Position numbers and translations under genes: made by a program. Shown in pieces: positions 50,622-59,763 of a stretch of DNA of 64,000 nt; the stretch's first letter is position 1; every line of letters begins with the position of its first letter. Location: contig JAHHSR010000002.1 in NCBI GenBank assembly GCA_020025075.1, forward strand, positions 1 through 64,000, in the 5' to 3' direction. The notes below the pieces were generated by a model. The model had not been told where the DNA came from, ran no database searches, and saw nothing but the letters and a program-made list of their open reading frames with translations. This stretch comes from Pectinatus sp. (GTDB taxonomy: Bacteria > Bacillota > Negativicutes > Selenomonadales > Selenomonadaceae).

Positions 50622-51554
50622 TCAGATTTCATTTAAATATTCGCTTACCGAACTTATCGCCGTAGCACCATCACTTACGGCAGTGACAATCTGGCGCAAC
50701 GGCTTGACGCATACATCGCCCGCAGCAAAAATGCCCGGCACAGCCGTCTTCATCTGCCTGTCAGCGACAATATAGCCGCGCTCATCGGTAATACCAAGAT
50801 TTTTGGCAAAATCGGTTACCGGGTCGCTCCCAATATAGGGAAAAATTCCCTTAGCCAAAACGCGCGTAAGCTCGCCGTCTTTGCTGTCTTCAAGCTCAAG
50901 ACCAGCAACCTTGCTGCTCTCAACGATTACGGCGTGCGGTTTCTTATTGCGCAAAATTTCAATTTTGGGATTTTCCTCTACCTGACGCTGCAATGATTCT
51001 TCACCGCGAAAAACGTCACGCCTGATAACAAGCGTCACCTTGCTCACAACGCGCGATAGATACAAAGATTCAGCAAGGGCCGAATTGCCGCCGCCAACAA
51101 CGATGACAGGTGCGTCTTTATAAAAAGACGAATCGCAGACAGCGCAAAAGCTGATGCCCTTGCCAATCATCTCGCGTTCATTTGGTACTTGCATGAGCCG
51201 TTCCACCGTTCCTGAAGCAATGATTACTGAGCGCGCCTCATACTGTTTGCCATCGGCAGTAACGACGAGCTTTATCTTTCCTTTATCCTCAAGGCGCTCG
51301 ACCTTGCTATAAGCAAACGGTGCCTTAAAGCTATTGACCTGCTCATACATCGCCCAGGCAAGGTCTGCCCCACTTATCTTTTTTGTTCCCGGCCAATTCT
51401 CAATGCTATATGTCTTGACGAGCTTCCCTCCAGGCGCATCGCCTTCAAAAACAATGGCTGCAAGGCCAGCCCGCATCGCATAAAGAGCTGCCGTAAGACC
51501 AGCGGGCCCCCCGCCAATTATCGCGACATCATAAAGCTCCGCCATTTTGGTCAC
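50622..51554 (-). CDS. trxB: Thioredoxin reductase
   Basis: 310-residue flavoprotein that reduces thioredoxin with NADPH. Seen: FAD site AIIGGGPAGLTAALYA, the redox-active CAVC in SFCAVCDSS, the NADPH site VIVVGGGNSALAESLYL, and GIFAAGDVCVKPLRQI. The GTG at 51554 overlaps the trxA stop by 4 bases (GTGA), implying coupling; ATG at 51545 is the alternative start. Confidence 0.95.
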   Translation of the reverse strand: MTKMAELYDVAIIGGGPAGLTAALYAMRAGLAAIVFEGDAPGGKLVKTYSIENWPGTKKISGADLAWAMYEQVNSFKAPFAYSKVERLEDKGKIKLVVTADGKQYEARSVIIASGTVERLMQVPNEREMIGKGISFCAVCDSSFYKDAPVIVVGGGNSALAESLYLSRVVSKVTLVIRRDVFRGEESLQRQVEENPKIEILRNKKPHAVIVESSKVAGLELEDSKDGELTRVLAKGIFPYIGSDPVTDFAKNLGITDERGYIVADRQMKTAVPGIFAAGDVCVKPLRQIVTAVSDGATAISSVSEYLNEI

Positions 51555-51877
51555 CCGTTTTCTCTTATCTTTTCCAATTTGGGCAAAAGTCTTTCTTCCG
51601 GTATAAAGCCGACCATCTTTTCAACAATCTCGCCATCTTTTATGAAAAACAGCGTCGGCACGGATTCTACGCCATAGGCTTCGGCCAGCTCGCTTTCTTG
51701 GTCAATGTCGACCTTGACAAACGTATATTCGTCCGCATTCCTTTCATCTATTGTTTCCATGACATGGCCGAGCATCTTGCAGGGACCACACCAAGTAGCA
51801 AAAAAATCCAAAAGGAATGTTTTCTTTTCTGCCATCATTTCATCAAAAGTTGCTTTATTTGCATGTATAATTGCCAT
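51551..51877 (-). CDS. trxA: Thioredoxin
   Basis: 108-residue thioredoxin. Seen: FLLDFFATWCGPCKML with the WCGPC active site, and VESVPTLFFIKDG with the cis-proline. Start at 51877 (AAGGAG 9 bases upstream); an ATG two codons earlier is too close to that site. It could keep the Cys-rich sensor kinase or peroxide enzymes reduced, but no direct link is shown. Confidence 0.94.
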   Translation of the reverse strand: MAIIHANKATFDEMMAEKKTFLLDFFATWCGPCKMLGHVMETIDERNADEYTFVKVDIDQESELAEAYGVESVPTLFFIKDGEIVEKMVGFIPEERLLPKLEKIRENG

Positions 51878-51906
51878 ATTCATTTTCTCCTTGATGTATT
51901 GTCTTT

Positions 51907-51935
51907 ATTATATAATATTTTTTCTTTGTTGTCAT
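51907..51935 (-). promoter_or_regulatory. Promoter of trxAB
   Basis: Minus strand ATGACA, 17 bases, TATAAT, about 30 bases before trxA. Confidence 0.6.
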
Positions 51936-51947
51936 TGATTATTTTTT

Positions 51948-52184
51948 TCAGCACGGGCAATAGTTATCATCGCCGTCACAATACGGGGCATCGTGATGGC
52001 GGTAATGGCGATAGTGGCGGTAGTAGCCATCATCATTATTCTGGTCGTTATTGCCCTGCTGGTCATTTGTACTAAGCTGACTATACGACGCTTGTTGCGC
52101 TACAATGTGCGGCGAAGCAAGTGTGTAGTCAAGCCCTGCCGTAACGGCAAAAGTCACTGCCAAAACCAAAAGAATCCTCTTCAT
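51948..52184 (-). CDS. Small exported His/Tyr/Cys-rich peptide
   Basis: 78 residues. An N-terminal signal peptide (MKRILLVLAVTFAVTAGLDYTLA, probable cleavage near the ALA), then a polar Gln/Asn/Asp stretch and a C-terminal YRHYRHYRHHDAPYCDGDD segment ending NYCPC. Three YRH repeats and a CPC end suggest metal binding outside the cytoplasm (inference). Start at 52184 because GGAGGTG lies 8 bases upstream. It lies between trxA and the divergent two-component system. No family recognised. Confidence 0.7.
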   Translation of the reverse strand: MKRILLVLAVTFAVTAGLDYTLASPHIVAQQASYSQLSTNDQQGNNDQNNDDGYYRHYRHYRHHDAPYCDGDDNYCPC

Positions 52185-52229
52185 CTTCAAGCACCTCCAC
52201 ATTCATATACAGCTTTTTCATCTGCTTTT

Positions 52230-52238
52230 AGTATAGCA
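52230..52238 (-). promoter_or_regulatory. Extended -10 of the His-rich peptide gene
   Basis: Minus strand TGCTATACT, 46 bases before the start codon; no good -35 seen. Confidence 0.4.
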
Positions 52239-52275
52239 AGCAATTATGGCAAAACTGTGACCAAAAGAAAAAATC

Positions 52276-52304
52276 TCAACAAAATACTATGAATGTCTTA
52301 TAAT
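52276..52304 (+). promoter_or_regulatory. Promoter of the two-component operon
   Basis: TCAACA, 17 bases, TATAAT, 26 bases before the regulator start; GGGGAGG precedes the start codon. Divergent from the His-rich peptide promoter. Confidence 0.5.
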
Positions 52305-52330
52305 AGGAAAAGATTTGGGGAGGTTTTAAC

Positions 52331-53047
52331 ATGCACAAAATGATTATTGCCGAAGACAATCAGCAACTGGCAAATGTGCTCGCCGCTTTTGCCAAAAAGG
52401 AGGCATTTGCCGTCAGCATTGCCACCGATGGCGAAGAAGCCTTGAGCCTCTTTAAAGAGCAGGGCGCCGACATCTTGCTTTTGGATATCATGATGCCCAA
52501 AAAAGATGGCTTTGCCGTCTGCCGCGCCATCAGGCAATCTTCCAATGTTCCCATCATCATGATTACCGCCCGCGGCGAAGATTTCGAGCGAATTATGGGA
52601 CTTGATATGGGGGCAGACGATTATATCGTAAAGCCTTTTTCTCCCGCTGAAGTCATGGCCCGCGTGCGAGCCGTGCTGCGCCGTGGCAACTGCGGCGATA
52701 AAAATCAGGCGCAAAATGATGTCGTACTTTCCTATTTTAACTTAATAATTGATACCCAAAAATACAGCGCCCTTTTAAACGATGTCCCCCTGAGCCTGAC
52801 GCGCAAGGAATTTGAACTTTTATGGCACTTTATCGCCCATCCGGGACGCGTTTTTTCGCGCGATGAACTTTTAGATGAAATCTGGGGCTATGATTATTTT
52901 GGCGACGCCCGCACTGTCGATTCACATATAAAGCGCCTGCGCGCCAAGCTGGCGGCAGCTGACAAGCACTACGGAAAGCTCATCGCCACGGTTTGGGGCA
53001 TCGGCTACAAATGCGAAGACAAGGATACATTTCATGCAGAAAAATAA
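52331..53047 (+). CDS. OmpR/PhoB-type response regulator
   Basis: 238-residue DNA-binding regulator. Residues 1-115 receiver (IIAEDN, phosphoacceptor Asp52 in LLLDIMMPKKDG, ITARGEDFE, YIVKPFSP). Residues about 135-235 winged helix (LSLTRKEFELLWHFIAHPGRVFSRDELLDEIWGYDYFGDARTVDSHIKRLRAKL region). It overlaps the kinase gene by 14 bases, so the pair is co-translated. Target genes unknown; the divergent His-rich peptide gene is a natural candidate. Confidence 0.94.
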   Translation: MHKMIIAEDNQQLANVLAAFAKKEAFAVSIATDGEEALSLFKEQGADILLLDIMMPKKDGFAVCRAIRQSSNVPIIMITARGEDFERIMGLDMGADDYIVKPFSPAEVMARVRAVLRRGNCGDKNQAQNDVVLSYFNLIIDTQKYSALLNDVPLSLTRKEFELLWHFIAHPGRVFSRDELLDEIWGYDYFGDARTVDSHIKRLRAKLAAADKHYGKLIATVWGIGYKCEDKDTFHAEK

Positions 53048-54518
53048 AATTCTCTACAAGCTCTTTGCTATCTTTGCCGGCATCTTATTTTGCTTCATCT
53101 TCGCTGTTGATTGCCTTTTTTTCCTGCTTTTCAGCAATCAGGCGCTCTCTTTGCGGCAAAATGAGCTCCTCTCAAAAGCCGAAGAGCTTACCTCTACCCT
53201 GCCGGCGATTATCCCCCAGGCGCCAAAAGAGGGGGGAAAGTGCCGCCTTTGCTCCTACATTGACCTTCTGCAAAAAAGCAATGACTGCCATATCTGGCTC
53301 GTAAGGCCAAATGGAAAGCTCGCTTCCTGCTACGATGAAAAGGAGGCAAAAGCTTTCCAAAATTTTGCCGCCGCCAATAAAGATTTTATTGATAAAGCCT
53401 TAAAGGGAAAAGCGCTCACGCAAAGGGAATTTACTTCAAATGGCCTGCCGCCGCTCACCGTCGCCGCGCCCATTTATGACAAATCAAAAAATCTTTTCGG
53501 CACGATAATCTTGTACAGTGAAAACACAGGGCTTTTCTCCTCCGTTCTCGCCAGCATTAAGCTGCTCGCCTTTTGCTCATTTTTGGCCTTCCTCATCGCC
53601 CTTACGGCGGCATGGCTTTTATCTTACTCCTTCACCGACCCCTTGCGTCGCCTCAAGGCAATGGCCATAGCAATAAGCGAGGGCAACTACCTCGTCAGAA
53701 GCGACATAAAAAGAAACGACGAGTTTGGCGAGCTTGCCCAGAGCATCGACTGCATGGCTGCTCGCCTTGAAAAAGCGGCGCAAAAAAAACTCGACAAAGA
53801 CAGGGCGCGCCGCCTTTTTGCCGCTAATCTCTCCCACGAGCTGCGCACGCCAGTTGCCGTCCTGCGCGCCTCATTAGAGGCACTGCAATCAGGCATTATC
53901 GCCGAAGATGAAAAAGAAGCCTATCTAAAGCAGATGCTCGATGAAACACTCTACTTAGAGCGCCTTGTCAACGATACGCTCGAACTCGCCAAATTGCAAA
54001 ATCCGGATTTTCCCATCGAAAAGGCGCCACTACTCTTAAATGACCTCTTTTCTGACGCTTCGCGTGCCCTGCGCCAATACGCCTTTGCCAAGGACGTGCG
54101 CATAAAAGCGCAAAATTTAAATACTCCCGCCCCCTTTTGTGGCGACTACGGGCGATTGCGGCAAATGCTCATTACCGTCTTAGACAATGCCATCAAATTT
54201 TCGCCCCCAAAAAGCATAGTTGAGCTCACCTTTTTAGAATATCCGTCTTACTATGAACTTAAAATTTGCGACCAAGGCGGCGGCATAGACGAAAAAATTT
54301 TGCCTAAGCTTTTTAGCAGCTTTCACAAGGGCAATGGCCAAAAAAACAAGAGCGGTACCGGGCTAGGACTTTTTATTGCCCGCAAGATTGCCGAACGCCA
54401 CGACATTTTGATACAGGTATCTAACACTGCCGGCAAGGGGGCCTGTTTTTGCTTCCAATTTTCCAAGAAAAATATTCCTTGCCCGCCACCTGAAATGGTG
54501 ACAAGTAGAAAAAAGTGA
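53034..54518 (+). CDS. Sensor histidine kinase with Cys-rich extracytoplasmic domain
   Basis: 494 residues. TM1 about 8-33, an extracytoplasmic sensor about 35-165, TM2 about 170-195, HAMP about 195-250, HisKA with the phospho-His in AANLSHELRTPVAVLRAS, and an HATPase domain (LDNAIKF, DQGGGIDEKIL, GTGLGLFIARKIAE). The sensor has four cysteines, C70 and C73 (KCRLC), C85 (NDCH) and C99 (ASCY), within 30 residues, which could bind a metal or form disulfides. Ligand not known. Confidence 0.92.
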   Translation: MQKNKILYKLFAIFAGILFCFIFAVDCLFFLLFSNQALSLRQNELLSKAEELTSTLPAIIPQAPKEGGKCRLCSYIDLLQKSNDCHIWLVRPNGKLASCYDEKEAKAFQNFAAANKDFIDKALKGKALTQREFTSNGLPPLTVAAPIYDKSKNLFGTIILYSENTGLFSSVLASIKLLAFCSFLAFLIALTAAWLLSYSFTDPLRRLKAMAIAISEGNYLVRSDIKRNDEFGELAQSIDCMAARLEKAAQKKLDKDRARRLFAANLSHELRTPVAVLRASLEALQSGIIAEDEKEAYLKQMLDETLYLERLVNDTLELAKLQNPDFPIEKAPLLLNDLFSDASRALRQYAFAKDVRIKAQNLNTPAPFCGDYGRLRQMLITVLDNAIKFSPPKSIVELTFLEYPSYYELKICDQGGGIDEKILPKLFSSFHKGNGQKNKSGTGLGLFIARKIAERHDILIQVSNTAGKGACFCFQFSKKNIPCPPPEMVTSRKK

Positions 54519-54524
54519 TATAAT
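54496..54524 (+). promoter_or_regulatory. Weak promoter upstream of the thioesterase gene
   Basis: TATAAT at 54519-54524 with TGGTGA at 17 bases. It overlaps the end of the kinase gene. Confidence 0.35.
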
Positions 54525-54602
54525 AAATTTTATATGACTAATTAAGGCTATGCCATAACTGATTTTTATTGATACAGCTGGCTGCCATGAAGAGGTGAAA
54601 AA

Positions 54603-55046
54603 ATGGTAGATTTTAATCTCGATTTAAAAGATACTGATTGTAATGACCCCGTAAAAATATTTTACGACAGAAATCCTTTTACTAAGGATTTGGGAATCAG
54701 GGTAAAGCGCGAGACAGATGACAGCATTAGCATCATGCTCAAGATAAAGCATCGCCACACCAATTTGTACGGCATCGCCCACGGCGGCGTACTCATGTCC
54801 ATTGCCGATGCCACGATGGGAGCGGCTTGCCTCAACCTCAATAAGCGCGTCGTTACGCTCGATTTCAATATGAATCTTTTAAAAGCCGTCCCCGAAACGG
54901 ATGAAATAACGGCACGTGCCCAGGTGCTCCACAATGGCGGCAAGACCATCGTCGTCGAATGCACAATTGAAGATGGCGCCGGCCATTTATGCTGCAAGGC
55001 CCGCTCGACGATGTTCGTAGTCGGCCCCCTTAATGAACAAAAATGA
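54603..55046 (+). CDS. PaaI-family hotdog thioesterase
   Basis: 147-residue hotdog-fold protein that would hydrolyse an acyl- or aryl-CoA thioester. Seen: HTNLYGIAHGGVLMSIADATMGAAC, the PaaI/YdiI motif with the catalytic acidic residue region, and VTLDFNMNLLKAV. Length is typical. It overlaps the dacF-type gene by 4 bases, so they are co-translated, though a functional link is not evident. Substrate unknown. Confidence 0.85.
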   Translation: MVDFNLDLKDTDCNDPVKIFYDRNPFTKDLGIRVKRETDDSISIMLKIKHRHTNLYGIAHGGVLMSIADATMGAACLNLNKRVVTLDFNMNLLKAVPETDEITARAQVLHNGGKTIVVECTIEDGAGHLCCKARSTMFVVGPLNEQK

Positions 55047-56227
55047 GGAGATTTTCCGTGCAACGCTTAGTAATCATCGCCGTGCTGCTCATAGCATCAC
55101 TGTTTAATACCGCCCTTGCTGCACCGACAAGTGCTTTTAACCCGCTCGCTGCGCCTGATTTTGGCCTTACGGCAAAATCGGCCATCTTAATTGAGGCCAC
55201 CACTGGCCGTGTCATTTTCGAGAAAAATGCTGACGCCCGCGAATATCCGGCGAGCATGACCAAGATGATGACTTGTATTTTATCACTTGAAAAGACCAAG
55301 CCAACCGATGTCATTCATATTGCTGATGCCGCTTGCTCTGTCGGCGGTTCCTCCCTTTATCTGCAAAAGGGAGATATCATGACCATGCAGCAGCTGCGCC
55401 AAGGCATGATGCTCGTTTCAGGCAATGATGCTGCCGTAGCTATCGCTTGTGCCGTAAGCGGTTCCGTACCGGCTTTCGTCGATTTAATGAACGAAAAGGC
55501 CAAATCCATCGGCGCCCTGAATACACATTTTGACAATCCCAACGGCCTGCCGGACAAAAATCACTACTCGACAGCGCGCGACATGGCCAAGATTGCCGAC
55601 TACTGCTACCAAAATGCGGCCTTCCGCAAAATCGTCGACTGCAAGGACCAGGAAATCCATTGGATTTACCCCAAGAACAAAAAATTTGTCTTTTTCAATA
55701 CCAATCACCTGCTCTGGACCTATCCTTATGCCAACGGCATCAAGACTGGTTATACGGAAGAGGCGGGCGGCTGCCTCGCCGCCTCGGCGACACATGATGG
55801 CACGACGCTCATCGCCGTCGTCATGCACACCAATGATGCAGAAGACCGTTTCACCGAAGCCAAACAGCTCCTTGAATACGGCTTCAAGATGGTCAAGATG
55901 CAGCGCGCCTACACCAAGGACCAGCTCCGCAAAACACTTCATGTGCACGACGGCAAGACAGCTGAAATAAGCGTTGCCCCTTCGCATGACATTGAATACC
56001 CCATTATCAAGGGGCAAGACAACGCCGATTACAGTATTTCGCTCGATTTACCGCATTATTTAAAGGCACCTATAAATACAGGTGACCAGGTCGGCTACGT
56101 CAACATTCTCTATAAGGGAAAAGTTGTCGGCAAGGTACCTATCCTCGCTGAGCAGTCAAGCCAGCAAGGCTTTAGCTTCGGCTCTTTTTACTACACGATT
56201 TATGACAAGCTAGCTTCTTTATTTTAA
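55043..56227 (+). CDS. D-alanyl-D-alanine carboxypeptidase (DacF/PBP5 type)
   Basis: 394-residue exported penicillin-binding protein that trims the terminal D-Ala of wall peptides. Seen: signal peptide (LVIIAVLLIASLFNTALA), SxxK nucleophile in YPASMTKMMT, SxN in LVSGNDAAVA, KTG in NGIKTGYTEEAGG, and a C-terminal PBP5-type beta domain (about 275-365) before a hydrophobic or amphipathic end that can tether it to the membrane. All catalytic motifs are intact. Confidence 0.94.
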   Translation: MRRFSVQRLVIIAVLLIASLFNTALAAPTSAFNPLAAPDFGLTAKSAILIEATTGRVIFEKNADAREYPASMTKMMTCILSLEKTKPTDVIHIADAACSVGGSSLYLQKGDIMTMQQLRQGMMLVSGNDAAVAIACAVSGSVPAFVDLMNEKAKSIGALNTHFDNPNGLPDKNHYSTARDMAKIADYCYQNAAFRKIVDCKDQEIHWIYPKNKKFVFFNTNHLLWTYPYANGIKTGYTEEAGGCLAASATHDGTTLIAVVMHTNDAEDRFTEAKQLLEYGFKMVKMQRAYTKDQLRKTLHVHDGKTAEISVAPSHDIEYPIIKGQDNADYSISLDLPHYLKAPINTGDQVGYVNILYKGKVVGKVPILAEQSSQQGFSFGSFYYTIYDKLASLF

Positions 56228-56230
56228 GAC

Positions 56231-56269
56231 AAAAAGAGCTCCTGAAAAATCTTCAGGAGCTCTTTTTTT
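56231..56269. terminator. Bidirectional terminator (carboxypeptidase / feoB)
   Basis: Perfect 15-bp stem AAAAGAGCTCCTGAA/TTCAGGAGCTCTTTT with a 5-base loop, between convergent genes, with A- and T-runs at the two sides. Confidence 0.88.
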
Positions 56270-56285
56270 ATGCCTAAACACGCTG

Positions 56286-58281
56286 CTATCGGCAAAGCAA
56301 GCTGCCAATCTGGAAAAAGACAACCGCAACCACCCAGGCAACGGCAAACTGAAACAGCGCAGAAAAAAGCGCATAGCGCGCCTTGCCCGTCTCCTTCCTT
56401 ATCGTCATGATGCTTGAAAAGGCAAAAAATTATTAAAGAGTAGGCATTAAGCTGCGTAAAACCAACTTGGCTGAGCTTGCCGACAACGCCGGCAATGCCA
56501 TAGAGAATACTGATACTAGAGACGACGACTTCCTTGGCCGCAACGCCTGAAAGAAGAGCAACGGCAATCTGCCAAACATCAAGCCCTGCTGACGCCAAAA
56601 GCGGTGCAATAAAATGGCCAATGCTGGCACCAAAGCTCTCTGCTATATCGTCAACCATGCCCGAGCTGTTAAAGTGCAAAATAAACCACATTGCCAAAGA
56701 AGCAACAAAAATCATCGTGCCCGCCTTGCCAAGGTAAGAGCGCACCTTTTCCCAGGCATATAAAAATACCGTGCGCACATTGGGCGTTTTATACTCAGGC
56801 AATTCAATGAGCAGTGTATGCGTATTTTTATGACTATCGACTTTAGAGAAAATCTTTGCCAGACAAATTGCCATGACAATGCTTAAAAGATACATGGAAA
56901 AAGAAGCATAGACAGCATTTTGTGCAAAGAACATGCCGGATATCAAAATATAAATGGGCAGCCGCGCGCTGCAGGTCATAAAAGGCGTAATAAATATCGC
57001 CCGCAGCCTGTCGTGCGGGTCCTCCAAAGTGCGCGAGGCCATAATTGCCGGCACACTGCAACCAAAGCCCAGGAGCAAAGGAATAAATGCCTTGCCGGAA
57101 AGGACGACCTTCCCCATAATGCCATCCATGATATAGGCAACACGCGCCATATAGCCGCTATCTTCAAGCACGGCAAGTGCCAAAAATAAAATAAAGATAT
57201 TGGGCAAGAAAGAAAGTACGCTGCCAACGCCGTTAATTACGCCATCGACAAGCAGCGATTTCAAGACATTGCTCACCTGCAAATCCGTTAAAAGCCCCAT
57301 AACTACGCCCGAAAAAGCATCTATGACGCCAATGAGCTTATCTTGAAAAAAATCACCGATAGAAAATGTCAAGAAAAATATAAAGGCCATGATACCCCAA
57401 AATACGGGAATGCCAAAATAAGGATGCGTCAGCACCTTATCAACGCGGTCTGTCGCAGCCGATTCGCGCTCCTTGTTGACCAACACTTCTTGCACGATTT
57501 CTTCTATGAAATCATACTTTTGCTTAATTATCTCCTTTTCATAGCTCTTATCCAGAATATCGGGGCAAGAAAGCGGGTACTGCTTTTTTATCTGCTCATC
57601 GTTAGCGAGCAATTTTATTGAAAGCCAGCGCAAATTAGGCAAATCTCCGTATTTTTCACGAAGAGCAGCCGTCACTTAGTCTATCTTATCTTCTAAAAAA
57701 TCACTGTAAACGACCGCGGTATCTGCATGGTGGTCGTGGCGGTGCCTACCGCTATCGTGATGATGCTCTATCTTGATGTCCTGCACATTGTCGCTGTGAT
57801 GCGAGACGACATGCAGCAAAATATCAAGACCGCGCTTTTTGCGCGCGCTGACGGGAATAACCGGCACGCCGAGCATTTCAGGCAGGCGATGCAAGTCAAT
57901 ATCCATGCCGCGCTCTTCGATAATATCCATCATGTTGAGGGCTATGATGAGCGGCTTCCCAAGCTCAATGAGCTGCAAGACAAGATAGAGTTCGCTCAAG
58001 AGAAGATGCGTCAATGATATCGACGATGACATCTACCTCATCTTCCATTATATACTGACGGGAGAGCTTTTCTTCCATCGTATAAGATGTCAGGCTATAT
58101 ATACCCGGCAAATCGACTAGCTTATAATGCGCATCATGGTAATTAAGAGCGCCTTCTTTTTTCTCCACCGTGACGCCGGGCCAGTTAGCGACTTTTAAAT
58201 TAGCACCCGTATAAGCATTGAATAAGGTCTCTTGCCGCAATTTGGGTTGCCGATAAAAGCCACGTGCAATTCTTTTTCCAT
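56286..58281 (-). pseudogene. feoB: feoB ferrous-iron transporter, disrupted by four lesions
   Basis: FeoB is a G-protein-coupled membrane Fe(II) importer. Read from the ATG at 58281, the frame gives MEKELHVAFIGNPNCGK, then one base is missing in the P-loop (GKST expected; AAGAG-ACC seen) near 58231. The frame then continues to ERTL, where two bases are missing (ERNLYLVLQ expected) near 58010. An in-frame TAA follows at 57676-57678, and near 56424 about 17 bases are deleted so that FCLF jumps frame before SIMTIRKETGKARYALF. The original stop would be at 56286. The permease core (GFGCSVPAIMASRTLEDP) is otherwise well kept, so decay is recent. Confidence 0.88.
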
Positions 58282-58284
58282 AAG

Positions 58285-58557
58285 TTACTCCCCTATAGCA
58301 ATGCCATCGGCAATCTGCCTGCCAATGGCAAAGCGCGTACCCCGCACCTTCAAGATAATCGCGCTGCCTCTTTTTTTATTCAAAATTTCCAGCCTTGCAC
58401 CTTGCGTCATGCCGAGCATTTCAAGACGGCGCTGAATTTGTTCTTCGAGGCTAATCGACTCCACATGATAAACTTTTCCCTTCTCGCCTTCGGAAACGAC
58501 CATCTTCTCCTGCTGCCCCATATGACCCAGTATATCCGAGGAAGAATTCATGGACAT
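58285..58557 (-). CDS. feoA: FeoA ferrous-iron transport protein
   Basis: SH3-like small protein that assists FeoB. Seen: KVYHVESISLEEQIQRRLEMLGMTQGARLEILNKKRGSAIILKVRGTRFAIGRQIADGIAI, a complete FeoA core. The open frame extends to a TTG at 58599, but ATG at 58557 is a better candidate although the AAAGGAGGAG site is about 14 bases away; the true start is uncertain. It stops 3 bases before feoB and remains intact. Confidence 0.85.
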   Translation of the reverse strand: MSMNSSSDILGHMGQQEKMVVSEGEKGKVYHVESISLEEQIQRRLEMLGMTQGARLEILNKKRGSAIILKVRGTRFAIGRQIADGIAIGE

Positions 58558-58605
58558 ACTGACAGGCAGCTCCTCCTTTTTTATTATTTTTGCCTTCAAT
58601 TTTCC

Positions 58606-59322
58606 TTAGCGCAGTGCCTTTTCTTTCTTTGCCTGTTCGCGAATCAGCTCAAAAACAAAATGATTGAGCTTTTCCTGTACGGCAAAAGGCATATTCACAA
58701 AGCGCACTGCCACTTTCCAGTTTTCCCTATTATCCAATTTGTGCGGCCTGCAGCGCAGTACCACGCCATGCTGGCGCAATTCTTTCATATCAGGCAATAA
58801 ATCGGACATATCAATGATTACATTGGCCATCTCATTGAGGCGCTTATCGAAATAAAAGGCAATGCCGCCAGCACTTATGTCTATGCTCTGTGCCTTGAAA
58901 AGGTGTATTTTCATCTGCTGATTGGAAACGGCAGAAATCGCATCCACTCGCTCTTTATATAATCCATCCGAACTTATATAAAAGCTTATATCGCGCTTCA
59001 TCTGCACGCGAATAAACTCCCTGTATTGAGTGCGCTCTAATTTTACAGGCGCCTTAATACTCATATAAAACATATTGGTCTTTTTCGTATATGTACAAAT
59101 GGTCGAAAAGTTATAACAGCACTCACGCGTCTTAAGCGTTACAAAAAGGCGGTCCCCCTCCTTAAAAGGCACTTTTTGCAATTCATCATTGCTCAAGACA
59201 AGGTCAAGCTCGCTGTTGGTAATGAGCTTAATGCGCGCCGGATAAATAAAATCGCGCTGCGTGTCGTAAGCTATCTCGATAGCCACCGTACTGTATAATA
59301 CCTCTTTAATCTGATCTGCCAT
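58606..59322 (-). CDS. PilZ-domain protein, YcgR-like
   Basis: 238 residues. An N-terminal YcgR-type domain (about 1-90, FKEGDRLFVTLKTRECCYNF) and a C-terminal PilZ domain with the c-di-GMP motifs QYREFIRV (RxxxR) and DISAGGIAF (D/NxSxxG). Such proteins act as c-di-GMP-controlled flagellar brakes, which fits the chemoreceptor and CheX genes in the window. It lies 7 bases upstream of the long feoA frame but its function is not related to iron. Confidence 0.87.
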   Translation of the reverse strand: MADQIKEVLYSTVAIEIAYDTQRDFIYPARIKLITNSELDLVLSNDELQKVPFKEGDRLFVTLKTRECCYNFSTICTYTKKTNMFYMSIKAPVKLERTQYREFIRVQMKRDISFYISSDGLYKERVDAISAVSNQQMKIHLFKAQSIDISAGGIAFYFDKRLNEMANVIIDMSDLLPDMKELRQHGVVLRCRPHKLDNRENWKVAVRFVNMPFAVQEKLNHFVFELIREQAKKEKALR

Positions 59323-59715
59323 CTAAAAAATCCTTCTATCATTTATAGTATGCTAAAATTCTTTCCATCTGATAATGAAACAAAAATTTTTGCGGCTTTA
59401 TTAAAAGCCTAATTTCAAGCAATCCTTTCCCTGCCCAAAATTAATACGCCCGAGGATTACCATCACTATAATAGAACATTCATCTTCCCACCCCTGCTGT
59501 TTTGCGGCTAAATACATATAATCAGCTTCCTTTTTCTTGCAAGCTAATCATAGCATATCTGATTAAAAATTAATATGTCTATTATCACACTCTCAGAAAA
59601 TTTTAGGATAACTTTCTATAATTAGAATTTAACAAATACATTTTTTCTATTCGCAAAAAATTCATCAAAGGTTAAACCAGACAGTTTTCCTGCTTTTACG
59701 AGATGAATTACTGCA
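59323..59715. other. Intergenic region upstream of the PilZ gene
   Basis: About 390 bases without a convincing gene. A plus-strand CCCGAGGATTACCATCACTATAATAG stretch has a TATAAT-like element, but nothing follows. I see no RNA gene. Confidence 0.4.
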
Positions 59716-59747
59716 TAAAAAAAGAGCACCAGCTTATGCTGATGCTC
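59716..59747 (-). terminator. Terminator of the rubrerythrin gene
   Basis: GAGCA-C-CAGC/GCTG-A-TGCTC stem with a TTAT-type loop followed by eight T on the minus strand. Confidence 0.8.
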
Positions 59748-59763
59748 CCCGTCAAAAGGATTC

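Noticed and set aside
51948-52075. Short tandem repeats encoding YRH as a possible repeat array
   Set aside because: Only three short repeats, fully explained by the coding sequence of the exported peptide.
55484-56017. 177-codon minus-strand open frame
   Set aside because: Antisense to the carboxypeptidase gene with all its catalytic motifs; a composition effect.
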